From an uncultured Caulobacter sp. (GTDB taxonomy: Bacteria; Pseudomonadota; Alphaproteobacteria; Caulobacterales; Caulobacteraceae), in the NCBI RefSeq assembly GCF_947036865.1, contig NZ_CAMQSF010000002.1, forward strand, positions 62,001 to 126,000: DNA of 64,000 nt. Direction: 5' to 3'. Below, piece after piece: positions 24,843 to 33,225 of this stretch; positions within the stretch are counted from its first letter, which is position 1; every line of letters begins with the position of its first letter. Below the pieces are notes generated by a model. It saw nothing but the letters and a program-made list of their open reading frames with translations, searched no databases and had not been told where the DNA came from. A program made the translations under genes and the position numbers.

Positions 24843-25742
24843 ATGTCCCTGATCGGCGAAAAGCCCGCGCCCTCCGCGAAAAGCGAACACATCAAGGACG
24901 GCACGGACGCCAGCTTCATGGCGGACGTGATCGAGGCTTCCAGGACCCAGCCCGTCATCGTCGATTTCTGGGCCACCTGGTGCGGCCCCTGCCGACAGCT
25001 GACCCCCGCGCTGGAAAAGGTCGTCGGCGCGGCCAAGGGCGCGGTCAAGCTGGTCAAGATCGACGTCGACAAGAATCCGGGCTTCGCCGGCCAACTGCGC
25101 GTGCAGTCGATTCCGACCGTCTACGCCTTCGTGGATGGGCGGCCGGTGGACGCGTTCCAGGGCGCCTTGCCCGAGAGCCAGGTCAAGGCCTTCGTGGACA
25201 AGCTGGCCGGCGCGGGCGGCGGCGGCGCGCTCGACGATCTGATCGCGATGGGCAAGGAGTCGCTGGAGATCGGCGACATCGGCGGCGCGGCCCAGGCCTT
25301 CGCCCAGGCCCTGCAGATCGACCCCGCCAACCTCAAGGCCCTGGGCGGCATGGCCCGCGCCTATCTGAGCGGCGGCGATCTCGAAGGCGCGGCCGAGGTG
25401 GTGGCCATGGCGCCGGCCGACGCCAAGGATCCCGACCTCGACGCCGCGCGCGCGGCGCTCGCCCTGGCCGCGGAAGCCCCGTCCGAGACCGCCGCCTTCG
25501 AACAGCGGTTGGCCGCCGACCCCGACGACCACGAGGCCCGGTTCGAGCTGGCCAAGGCGCTGGCCGGTCTGGGACGCCTGCAGGACGCCGCCGACCACCT
25601 TCTGACCATCATCGCCCGCGACCGGACCTGGAACGACGAGGCCGCCCGCAAGCAGCTCTTGACCGTGTTCGAGGCGGCCGGGCCGACCTCGGAGGTGGCC
25701 AAGCAGGGCCGGCGGCGACTTTCGACGATCCTGTTCAGCTAG
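24843..25742 (+). CDS. cnoX: Thioredoxin-TPR chaperedoxin CnoX (YbbN)
   Basis: A 299-residue protein: an N-terminal thioredoxin domain (about 15-120) with an intact WCGPC active site (C47, C50), then TPR-like helices (about 130-299). This is the CnoX/YbbN design, a holdase that protects proteins from oxidative damage and hands them to GroEL or DnaK. E. coli CnoX lacks a redox-active pair, while the Caulobacter protein is reported to be an active thioredoxin; the CGPC here agrees. A LON-domain gene and a Trm112-like gene follow in the same orientation. Confidence 0.9.
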   Translation: MSLIGEKPAPSAKSEHIKDGTDASFMADVIEASRTQPVIVDFWATWCGPCRQLTPALEKVVGAAKGAVKLVKIDVDKNPGFAGQLRVQSIPTVYAFVDGRPVDAFQGALPESQVKAFVDKLAGAGGGGALDDLIAMGKESLEIGDIGGAAQAFAQALQIDPANLKALGGMARAYLSGGDLEGAAEVVAMAPADAKDPDLDAARAALALAAEAPSETAAFEQRLAADPDDHEARFELAKALAGLGRLQDAADHLLTIIARDRTWNDEAARKQLLTVFEAAGPTSEVAKQGRRRLSTILFS

Positions 25743-25807
25743 GCCTTGGCAGCCGACGGCGAATGTCGCTTGATGCGTTCGCCCCGGCTTAGGATGAGGA
25801 GACCCGG

Positions 25808-26488
25808 ATGCCGGCCGCCTACCGAAAGCTCGGCGACCTTCCGCTGGTGATCCCGGTGTTCCCGCTGGACGGGGCGCTGCTGCTGCCCGGCGGCCAGCTG
25901 CCGCTGAACATCTTCGAGCCGCGCTATCTGAACATGCTGGACGACGCCATGTCGGGGGAGCGGATCATCGGCATGATCCAGACTCGCCCCTCCCCGGGCG
26001 GAAAAGGCGCCGATCCGCAGCGGCCCCCTCTTGCCCCGGTCGGATGCGCCGGCCGGGTGACCAGCTTCGCCGAGACCAGCGACGGCCGCTATCTGATCAC
26101 CCTGACCGGCCTCTGCCGCTTCCGGGCGGGCGACGAGCTGCCGACCCGCACGCCCTATCGCCAGGTTCGCGCCGATTTCGCGCCTTACGAGGCCGACCTG
26201 CGCGAGGATCCGGCGGGAGCCCGCACCGCGGCCGACATCGATCGCCTGCTGGCGGCCCTGCGCCGTTATCTCGACCAGCGGGGCCTGGCCATCGACTGGG
26301 GCGACGCCCAGAGCGCGCCGTCCGACGCGTTGATCAACAGCCTGGCCATGGCCCTGCCGTTCGACCCGATGGAAAAGCAGGCCCTGCTGGAGGCCGAGAC
26401 GATCTTCGAGCGCAAGGCGACCCTGACGGCCTTGCTGGAGATCGACGCGGCCGGCGGCGACGATGACGAACCCACCTCGATCCAGTAA
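25808..26488 (+). CDS. LON substrate-binding domain protein (no protease domain)
   Basis: A 226-residue protein formed by a LON N-terminal (PUA-like) domain: LVIPVFPLDGALLLPGGQLPLNIFEPRYLNMLDDAM, then GCAGRVTSF and DGRYLITLTGLCRFRA. It has no AAA+ or Ser-Lys protease domain, so it is not Lon itself; such stand-alone proteins are common in proteobacteria and poorly understood. Position after cnoX suggests a protein-quality-control role. It starts 65 bp after cnoX and ends 9 bp before the Trm112-like gene. Confidence 0.85.
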   Translation: MPAAYRKLGDLPLVIPVFPLDGALLLPGGQLPLNIFEPRYLNMLDDAMSGERIIGMIQTRPSPGGKGADPQRPPLAPVGCAGRVTSFAETSDGRYLITLTGLCRFRAGDELPTRTPYRQVRADFAPYEADLREDPAGARTAADIDRLLAALRRYLDQRGLAIDWGDAQSAPSDALINSLAMALPFDPMEKQALLEAETIFERKATLTALLEIDAAGGDDDEPTSIQ

Positions 26489-26497
26489 GCAGCGTCC

Positions 26498-26698
26498 ATG
26501 ACCGAAGCAGCCCCCACGCCCCTCATCGATGTCGACCCGCGCCTGCTGGAGGTGCTGGTCTGTCCCGTCACCCGCGGCCCCCTGGAATACGACCGCGCCA
26601 AGGGCGAGCTGATCAGCCGCTCGGCCAAGCTGGCCTATCCGATCCGCGACGGCGTGCCGATCATGCTGCCGGAAGAGGCGCGCGAACTGGAGGGGTAG
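26498..26698 (+). CDS. Trm112-like (UPF0434/YcaR) small protein
   Basis: A 66-residue protein of the Trm112/UPF0434 family ([17 protein letters not shown], then [22 protein letters not shown]). In eukaryotes Trm112 activates methyltransferases; the bacterial protein's partner is unsettled. Only one Cys of the usual zinc ribbon remains, so zinc binding is doubtful. Co-directional with the LON-domain gene, 9 bp downstream. Confidence 0.85.
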   Translation: MTEAAPTPLIDVDPRLLEVLVCPVTRGPLEYDRAKGELISRSAKLAYPIRDGVPIMLPEEARELEG

Positions 26699-26738
26699 AT
26701 TCTCCCCCGCGCCGACGCCTCTCCGACGGGGCGAGGAC

Positions 26739-27989
26739 CTAAAGCGCCAGGCCCCGCAGCAGTTTCGGCAGATCGCCCACGCCGCCGCCGGCCTCGTGCA
26801 TGAAGAACCGGCGGGCCGGGGCGATGCGGTTAACCACCGCCAGCCCCGCGCCGCGCGCCGCCCGCAGCAGCGGGTTGTCATTCGAGAAGATCCGCACGAA
26901 GGCGTCGAAGGCCAGGGCGTTGGTCACCGTGTCGAACCGCCGCCAGCGCGCATAGCGCTCCAGCACCGCCTCGGCGCCGATGTCCTCGCCGTTGCGCACG
27001 GCCTCGACCAGAACCTCGGCCAGGGCCGCGGCGTCCTTAAGGCCCAGATTCAGCCCCTGGCCCGCGATCGGGTGCACCCCGTGCGCCGCGTCGCCGATCA
27101 GCGCCAGGCGCGGGGCGACCATGCGCTCGGCCAGCAGCAGCGACAGCGGATAGACGAAGATCGGTCCTTCGACGCTCACGGCGCCCAGGAAGTCGCCGAA
27201 CCGGCGCATCAGGTGCGCGTGGAAGGCCTCCGGCGCGGCGTTTCGCAGCGCTTCGCCGCGCGCCGTGCTCTCGGTCCAGACCAGGCTGGCGCGATTGTCG
27301 GTCAGCGGCAGGATCGCGAACGGACCGCTGGGCAGGAAGTATTCGTGGGCCACGCCCCCGTGCGGGTGTTCCAGGCGCACGGTGCAGACCACGCCGCTCT
27401 GGCCGTAGCCCCAGCCGATCTCGCCGATGCCCGCCGCCTTGCGCAGCACCGAGCCGCGCCCCTCGGCGCTGACCGCCAGCGGCGCCGACAGCACGCGGCC
27501 GTCCGACAGCGTCAGCCGCGCGCCGCCCGCCTCGACCGCGAGGGCCTTGGCCGCCATCGGCGCGATGACCGGAATGGCCTTGTCGATCACCGCCTGGGAC
27601 AGGGCCGCGCGGATCTGGCGGTTCTCGATCAGATAGCCCAGCGGCTCGCCGTCGATCCGGCCCGAGATCTCGCTGGAATCGAAGCGCAGGAACGACGGGA
27701 GCGGCTTGCGGGCGGCCGCGCCCGGCGTCCGGCCGTCGGTGACCAGGATCTGCTCGATCCGCTGGGCGTGCGGCTCCAGCGCCTCGCCGGCCCCGATCGC
27801 CCGCCACTGGCGGAACGAGGAATAGGCGATGGCCGAGCTGCGCCCGTCGAAGGTCGGCGCCAGCTGAGCCTCGAACGGCTGCGGGTCGACCAGCAGGGGT
27901 CTGAGACCGCCCGAGGCCAGGGCCAGGGCCAGGGTCGCGCCGGCCATGCCGGCGCCGGCGATGATCACATCGGCATCGTGAGCGCGCAT
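26739..27989 (-). CDS. UbiH/UbiF-family FAD monooxygenase (ubiquinone biosynthesis)
   Basis: A 416-residue flavin hydroxylase. FAD-binding GAGMAGATLALAL (about 11-23), the NAD(P)H/FAD motif EGRGSVLRKAAGI (about 175-187) and the GDAAHGVHPIAGQGLNLGLKDA block (about 292-313) define the UbiH/F/L group that hydroxylates the ubiquinone ring. Which ring position is used cannot be told from sequence. It converges on the Trm112-like gene and lies 48 bp downstream of marC. An ATG at 27989 begins just before the Rossmann fold. Confidence 0.87.
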   Translation of the reverse strand: MRAHDADVIIAGAGMAGATLALALASGGLRPLLVDPQPFEAQLAPTFDGRSSAIAYSSFRQWRAIGAGEALEPHAQRIEQILVTDGRTPGAAARKPLPSFLRFDSSEISGRIDGEPLGYLIENRQIRAALSQAVIDKAIPVIAPMAAKALAVEAGGARLTLSDGRVLSAPLAVSAEGRGSVLRKAAGIGEIGWGYGQSGVVCTVRLEHPHGGVAHEYFLPSGPFAILPLTDNRASLVWTESTARGEALRNAAPEAFHAHLMRRFGDFLGAVSVEGPIFVYPLSLLLAERMVAPRLALIGDAAHGVHPIAGQGLNLGLKDAAALAEVLVEAVRNGEDIGAEAVLERYARWRRFDTVTNALAFDAFVRIFSNDNPLLRAARGAGLAVVNRIAPARRFFMHEAGGGVGDLPKLLRGLAL

Positions 27990-28037
27990 GGCGACGGATA
28001 TGGGCCTCGCCGCGTAGGCCTGTCCAGAGCAGGGCCC

Positions 28038-28736
28038 CTACTTATGGCCCTCGGCATAGGGCGCCTGGGCCTCGCTCTTGATCAGGCCGCGCGTCGCGTC
28101 GCCCACCCCCACCAGCACGAACTGCACGGCCAGCGCGCACAGGATCAGGCCCAGCACGCGGACCACGATGCTCATGCCGATCCGGCCCAGCGCCCGGCTG
28201 ATCAGCGGCGCGGCCCAGAAGGCGGCGACGACCACCACCGAGACGGCGGCGATCACCGCCACGCCGATGCCCGCGCCGGTCAGGCCCAGGGGCTTGGCCT
28301 CGGCGGCGTAGATGATCACCGTCGAGATCGCGCCGGGTCCGATCAGCAGCGGCATGGCGAACGGCACGATCAGCCGCTCGAACCGCTTCTTGGCGTAGAC
28401 GCGCGGCGACTGGTCCTCGATCCCCTCGGCCGCGTCGGCGAACATGGTGGTGAAGTCGTCGCGCACCATGTCCAGGCCCAGCATGAACAGGATGATGCCG
28501 CCGGCGATCCGGAACGCCTGCATCGAGATGCCGAAGAAGGCCAGGAGGCCCACGCCCGTGAAGAAGAAGAAGATCAGGAACGCGGTCATGAACAGGCCGA
28601 TATAGACGGCCACCATCCGCCGTCCGGCCGCGGCCGCGCCCAGGGTGGCGGCGGCGAACAGCGGCACGTTGCCGATCGGGTCGATCAGCGCGAACAGCGC
28701 GACGAAGAAGTTGACGGCCAGCTTCGCCTCGTCCAT
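28038..28736 (-). CDS. MarC-family integral membrane protein
   Basis: A 232-residue membrane protein with six predicted helices and the MarC/UPF0056 landmarks: FFVALFALIDPIGNVPLF (about 10-27), GGIILFMLGLDM (about 78-89) and PFAMPLLIGPGAISTVI (about 127-143). Despite the name, the E. coli member does not confer multidrug resistance; function is unknown. It lies upstream of the ubiH-like gene in the same direction. Confidence 0.88.
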   Translation of the reverse strand: MDEAKLAVNFFVALFALIDPIGNVPLFAAATLGAAAAGRRMVAVYIGLFMTAFLIFFFFTGVGLLAFFGISMQAFRIAGGIILFMLGLDMVRDDFTTMFADAAEGIEDQSPRVYAKKRFERLIVPFAMPLLIGPGAISTVIIYAAEAKPLGLTGAGIGVAVIAAVSVVVVAAFWAAPLISRALGRIGMSIVVRVLGLILCALAVQFVLVGVGDATRGLIKSEAQAPYAEGHK

Positions 28737-28822
28737 TCGACGTCCTCGCCTTTCAATTCGCGTCCAGAGCTTGGCCCTTCCTAGGGCCGGCGGCGTCGCG
28801 CGCCAACCCCCGGGGACCAGAC

Positions 28823-29524
28823 ATGACCGCCGACCCGCGCCTGATCGTGCCGCTCGACCTGCCGACCGTCGACGAGGCCCGCGACATGGTCGAGCGCCTG
28901 GGCGACGCGGTCGGCTTCTACAAGATCGGCCTGGAGCTGCTGGCCAGCGACGGCATGAGCCTGGCGCGGGCGCTGAAGGCCAGCGGCAAGTCGATCTTCC
29001 TCGACTGGAAGCTGCACGACATCGGCGCGACGGTGGAGCGTTCGGCCCGCGTACTGGCCCAGAGCGGCTGCGACCTCTTGACCGTCCACGCCGAGCCCCA
29101 GGTGATGAAGGCGGCGGTGCGGGCGCGCGGCGCCTCGTCGCTGAAGATCCTGGCGGTGACCGTGCTGACCAGCCTGACCGACGCCGACCTGATCGAAATG
29201 GGCTACGCCTTCGGGGCCCGCGAGCTCGTCGAGCGCCGGGTGCGCCAGGCCATTGAAGCCGGCGTCGATGGCGTCGTCTCCTCGCCGCATGAAGCCGCCC
29301 TGGCCCGAGAGATCGCCAAGGCGGCCGGCAGGCCGGAATTCCTGATCGTCACCCCCGGCGTGCGCCCCTTCTGGGCGGCCAAGAACGACCAGGCCCGCGC
29401 CGCCACCCCCGAGGCCGCCCTCCGCGCCGGGGCCAGCCACCTGGTCTGCGGCCGCCCGATCACCGCCGCCAACGATCCGCGCGAGGCGGCGCTGAAGGTC
29501 ATCGAGGAGATGGCGGGGGTATAG
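28823..29524 (+). CDS. pyrF: Orotidine 5'-phosphate decarboxylase
   Basis: Last step of UMP synthesis. A 233-residue type 1 enzyme with the catalytic Asp-Lys-Asp array (D61, K63, D66 in FLDWKLHDIG). Phosphate-binding loops follow (ILAVTVLTS, VTPGVRPFWAAKNDQAR, CGRPITAANDPREA). The ATG at 28823 is close to the strand LIVPLDLPT, leaving no extra leader. Divergent from marC across 86 bp. Confidence 0.95.
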   Translation: MTADPRLIVPLDLPTVDEARDMVERLGDAVGFYKIGLELLASDGMSLARALKASGKSIFLDWKLHDIGATVERSARVLAQSGCDLLTVHAEPQVMKAAVRARGASSLKILAVTVLTSLTDADLIEMGYAFGARELVERRVRQAIEAGVDGVVSSPHEAALAREIAKAAGRPEFLIVTPGVRPFWAAKNDQARAATPEAALRAGASHLVCGRPITAANDPREAALKVIEEMAGV

Positions 29525-29545
29525 GCGCTCGGGCGTGCCGGCTTT

Positions 29546-30853
29546 TCAGATCGCGTCCTCCAGCGAAAAGCGGTCCGCTCCCTCGTCATACGAGAAGGCT
29601 TCGGCGTAGCGCGCCCAGTTGGTCACCGCGCGCAGGGTCTGGTCGGCGTAGTCGGGGGACATGAAGTCCTCCAGCTCGTCGCGGAACCGGCTGGCCGGCG
29701 CCAGATGGCTGGGCCGATCGTCCAGCACGCGCCGCACGTGCGCGGCCAGCGGCACGTGGGCCAGCAGCTGCTGGGCGAAGATCGACTTGCGCGCGTCGAC
29801 ATCGGCCTCGGCGTAGCGGCGGGCGGCGGCGGTCAGCACCAGGTCGCCCTCGCGCAGCTCGGCCAGCCGCAGCAGCTGCAGGGTCTCGGCGATGGGGAAC
29901 AGCTCGTCGGCTTCGTACTGCAGGTCCTGACCCAGGTCGGACATCGGCGCGCGACCGTCGAACGGATCGGCGTGCACCGTCTCGATCAGGCCGGCCAGGA
30001 CGTTGGTCGAGACCCGCGGCAACACCATGCCGAGCCCCATGCCCGGGAAGACCCCGTCACGCGCCGCCGGCGCCTGATCGGGCTGGGTCATCTGGGCGTA
30101 GATCCGCTCGACCAGCGCCCGGAAGGCCGGGTCCTGACGGTTGCGCGGCTGCGGCAGATCGACCTTGATCGTCGACACCACCCGCCCCGGATTGGACGAG
30201 AACACCAGGATGCGGTCGCACATCAGCACGGCCTCCTCGATGTTGTGGGTGACCATCAGGATCGACTTGATCGGCATCCGGCCCTCGCTCCACAGGTCGA
30301 GCAGGTCGGTGCGCAGGGTCTCGGCCGTCAGGACGTCCAGGGCCGAGAACGGCTCGTCCATCAGCAGGATCGAGGGATCGACCACCAGGGCGCGGGCCAG
30401 GCCGACGCGCTGGCGCATGCCGCCGGACAGCTCCTTGGGATAGGCGTTCTCGAAGCCGTCGAGGCCGATCAGGTCGATGGCCGCCAGGGCCCGCTTGCGG
30501 CGCTCGTCGGGCCGCACGCCCTTGGCTTCCAGACCGACCTCGACGTTCTGCAGCACGGTCAGCCACGGAAACAGCGCGAAGCTCTGGAACACCATGCTGA
30601 CGGTGGTCGCGCCCTCGGGGCGGGGCGGGAAGATGATCTGGCCGGCCGTGGGCTTGATCAGGCCGGCGATCGAGCGCAGCAGGGTCGACTTGCCCGAACC
30701 CGAGCGGCCCAGCAGGCCGACGATCTCGTGCTCGTTCAGGGTCAGATCGACGTTGTCGAGGACCAGGAGGTTGGCGCCCTCGGCCTTGCCGTAGAGATGG
30801 CGGACGGCCTTGGCTTCGACGAGCGGGGCTTGGACGGGGGTCATGCAGGTCAT
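29546..30853 (-). CDS. ABC transporter ATPase with C-terminal AAA-associated domain
   Basis: About 435 residues. The NBD is of the nitrate/sulfonate/taurine importer type: Walker A GRSGSGKST (49-57), signature LSGGM (about 157), Walker B ILLMDEPFSALD and H-loop VTHN. After about residue 280 comes an extra domain of about 150 residues resembling the family named AAA-associated C-terminal, with winged-helix-like stretches (LQLLRLAELREGDLVLTAAA). It may be regulatory. The ATG at 30853 lies 15 bp from the permease stop; an ATG at 30844 is an alternative. No substrate-binding protein gene is nearby. Confidence 0.88.
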   Translation of the reverse strand: MTCMTPVQAPLVEAKAVRHLYGKAEGANLLVLDNVDLTLNEHEIVGLLGRSGSGKSTLLRSIAGLIKPTAGQIIFPPRPEGATTVSMVFQSFALFPWLTVLQNVEVGLEAKGVRPDERRKRALAAIDLIGLDGFENAYPKELSGGMRQRVGLARALVVDPSILLMDEPFSALDVLTAETLRTDLLDLWSEGRMPIKSILMVTHNIEEAVLMCDRILVFSSNPGRVVSTIKVDLPQPRNRQDPAFRALVERIYAQMTQPDQAPAARDGVFPGMGLGMVLPRVSTNVLAGLIETVHADPFDGRAPMSDLGQDLQYEADELFPIAETLQLLRLAELREGDLVLTAAARRYAEADVDARKSIFAQQLLAHVPLAAHVRRVLDDRPSHLAPASRFRDELEDFMSPDYADQTLRAVTNWARYAEAFSYDEGADRFSLEDAI

Positions 30854-30867
30854 GGGACGGTTCTCCC

Positions 30868-32625
30868 TTAAGCCAGGCGAAGACGGCGTTCGGCGTAGCG
30901 GTACATCGGCCGCCACAGCACGCGATTGAAGGCGATGACGAAGACGGACATGACCGCCACGCCCAGGGCGACGCGGGCGCTGTCGCCGGCGGCCGTGGCC
31001 TTGGCGATGTACGCGCCCAGGCCGGCGGCCTCGAGATGCTCGCGCCCCCAGCTGACGGCCTCGGCCACGATGCTGGCGTTCCACGACCCGCCCGAGGCGG
31101 TCAGGGCGCCGGTCACGTAGTAGGGGAAGATCCCCGGGATCGCGACCTGACGCCACCACTGCCAGCCCTTGAGGCCGAACATGCCGGCGGCCTCCTTCAG
31201 GTCGCTGGGAATGGCGCTGGCCCCGGCGATGACGTTGAACAGGATGTACCACTGGGTCCCGAACACCATCAGGGGCGACAGCCAGATGTCCGGGTTCAGG
31301 CGCAGGGCGACGATCGCCGCCACCGCGAACGGGAACATCACATTGGCCGGAAACGCCGCCAGGAACTGGGCGATCGGCTGCAGGCGCTCGGCCCAGGCCG
31401 GGCGCAGGCCGATCCAGACCCCGATCGGGACCCAGATCAGCGTGGCGAGCGCGATCAGCACCACGACCCGAACCAGGGTGGCGAGGCCCAGCAGCAGAGC
31501 CTGGCCCAGGTCGCCGAAGGTCAGCTTGGCGCTCAGGAACGACCACAGCAGCCAGACGCCGCCGGCCAGCGTGACCAACACCAGGGCCAGCCACAGGATG
31601 TCGGACGCCTTGACGAGCGCGGGATGCGGCGCGGGCAGGCGAGGCAGGGGCAGGCGCGCGGGCGCGCGCACGCGGGCGGCGATCCGGCTCAGGCCCATCA
31701 GGGGCCGGCTCAGCGATCGGACCCAGACGGCGCGACGCAGCAGATCGTAGAGCCAGGAAGCCGGACGCTGCTGGCTGGCGGTCTGCTCGAAGCGGAACTT
31801 GTCGGCCCAGGCCACGATCGGCCGGAAGATCAGCTGGTCGTACAGAACGATGACCACGGCCATGGCGCCGACGCCGATGGCCACGGCCTTCATGTCCTGA
31901 CGCGCGATCGCCACCGACAGCCACGAGCCGATGCCGGGCAGGGTGACGGTGGTGTCGCCGACGGTGATGGCCTCGGAGGCCACGACGAAGAACCAGCCGC
32001 CCGACATGGACATCATCACGTTCCACACCAGGCTGGGCGTGGCGAAGGGCAGCTCCAGCCGCGTGAACCGCCGCCAGGGCGAAAAGCCGAACTGGCGGCT
32101 CACCTCGTCGAGGTCGGCCGGCAGGGTGCGCAGCGACTGATAGAAGCTGAACGCCATGTTCCAGGCCTGGCTGGTGAAGATGGCGAAGATCGCCGCGCAC
32201 TCGACGCCCAGCTGCCGGCCGGGAAACAGGCCCATGAAGAAGGTGACCGTGAAGGTCAGGAAGCCCAGCACCGGCACCGACTGCAGGATGTCCAGGGCCG
32301 GCACGATCAGAAGCTCGGCCTTGCGGCTCTTGGCGGCCAGGGTGGCCACGGTGAAGGTGAAGATCAGCGAGGCGCCCAGGGCCAGGAACATGCGCAGCGT
32401 CGTGCGCAGGGCGTATTCCGGCAGCCGGGCGGGGTCCAGCGTCACCGGCGTGGCGTGCAGGGCCGCGAGCGGCTGGCTCATGTCCTCGGCCCCGCGCGTC
32501 ACCAGGACGGCGCAGGCGGCCAGCAGCAGGAACGCGACCAGGTCCGCCCATCTGGGGACGGTCCCGGTGCTTCGAAAGCGCGCGATCGGACGCGCGTCCT
32601 TAAGGTCTCCGGAGAGGAAAACCAT
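30868..32625 (-). CDS. Double-domain ABC transporter permease (NitT/TauT type)
   Basis: A 585-residue protein with two binding-protein-dependent permease domains in tandem, each with about five to six helices. The EAA loops that contact the ATPase are visible in both halves: SRQFGFSPWRRFTRLELPFA (about 176-195) and AAGMFGLKGWQWWRQVAIPG (about 470-490). A single polypeptide thus replaces a permease dimer. It is the first gene of a two-gene operon with the ATPase. The substrate is unknown, and no periplasmic binding protein or substrate-pathway gene flanks it. Confidence 0.87.
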   Translation of the reverse strand: MVFLSGDLKDARPIARFRSTGTVPRWADLVAFLLLAACAVLVTRGAEDMSQPLAALHATPVTLDPARLPEYALRTTLRMFLALGASLIFTFTVATLAAKSRKAELLIVPALDILQSVPVLGFLTFTVTFFMGLFPGRQLGVECAAIFAIFTSQAWNMAFSFYQSLRTLPADLDEVSRQFGFSPWRRFTRLELPFATPSLVWNVMMSMSGGWFFVVASEAITVGDTTVTLPGIGSWLSVAIARQDMKAVAIGVGAMAVVIVLYDQLIFRPIVAWADKFRFEQTASQQRPASWLYDLLRRAVWVRSLSRPLMGLSRIAARVRAPARLPLPRLPAPHPALVKASDILWLALVLVTLAGGVWLLWSFLSAKLTFGDLGQALLLGLATLVRVVVLIALATLIWVPIGVWIGLRPAWAERLQPIAQFLAAFPANVMFPFAVAAIVALRLNPDIWLSPLMVFGTQWYILFNVIAGASAIPSDLKEAAGMFGLKGWQWWRQVAIPGIFPYYVTGALTASGGSWNASIVAEAVSWGREHLEAAGLGAYIAKATAAGDSARVALGVAVMSVFVIAFNRVLWRPMYRYAERRLRLA

Positions 32626-32873
32626 GGGGCTTGACCTTGTGACTGTGGCCGCGATCGACCGTCAGCAAGGAGCCCTCGGAACCCCTAGCGCGACGCCTTT
32701 CGCGGCTTGATGGATCGACTACGACTGTCGCTGGGCATGGGGTTTGGGTTTCCGTTTGAAGCGTTCATGTTGCATCGCCGCATGAAGCGCGGCGGCGGAA
32801 TGCGCCTGTCGCGCGGCCTTGTCAAGCTGGTCTGACGAGGGGCGATGAAATGCGCGCCGCGCGGGCGCGAATT

Positions 32874-33098
32874 TCAGAAATCGACCGCCACGCCCTTCTT
32901 CTCCCAGTCCCCGAAACGGGTCGGCTCGGGACCCTCGCGGCCGCCCTCCTCGGGCGGCAAGCTCAGCGCCGCCTCGGCCGCGCGACGGGCGGCGGCCTCC
33001 TCCAGGGCGCGACGGGCGGCGGGGGTGAGGGTCTTGCCGGGGGCGGCGCCGGGGACCTCTGGCGCGGCGTCCGTCTCGGGGGTCGGGGTGTCGGTCAT
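32874..33098 (-). CDS. DUF1674 (SDHAF4-like) small protein
   Basis: A 74-residue protein ending in the family's hallmark C-terminus GPEPTRFGDWEKKGVAVDF. The eukaryotic relative SDHAF4 (yeast Sdh8) binds flavinylated succinate dehydrogenase subunit A during complex II assembly; a similar role in bacteria is plausible but inferred. The ATG at 33098 is chosen because it follows AAGGAGCC and leaves only a short Pro/Ala-rich lead-in; the frame stays open further upstream without a good start site. No sdh genes are in the window. Divergent from rsmB. Confidence 0.85.
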   Translation of the reverse strand: MTDTPTPETDAAPEVPGAAPGKTLTPAARRALEEAAARRAAEAALSLPPEEGGREGPEPTRFGDWEKKGVAVDF

Positions 33099-33225
33099 GG
33101 CGGCTCCTTGACCTGTCGATATAGAACGATCCGGCCCGCCGACAATCGTCGCGGCGGGTGGGGGCGGGCGGGCGACCAGCGACAAGGGACTTGCGTCGCG
33201 CCGCATCCCGAGGCACGGCGGGGCG

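Noticed and set aside
32626..32873. Possible tiny genes between the ABC permease and the DUF1674 gene (a 41-codon plus-strand frame from 32710, and a minus-strand basic frame ending at 32719)
   Set aside because: Neither has a ribosome site, and the minus-strand frame has only an 18-codon Met-initiated part. Conservation in relatives would be needed to revive either.
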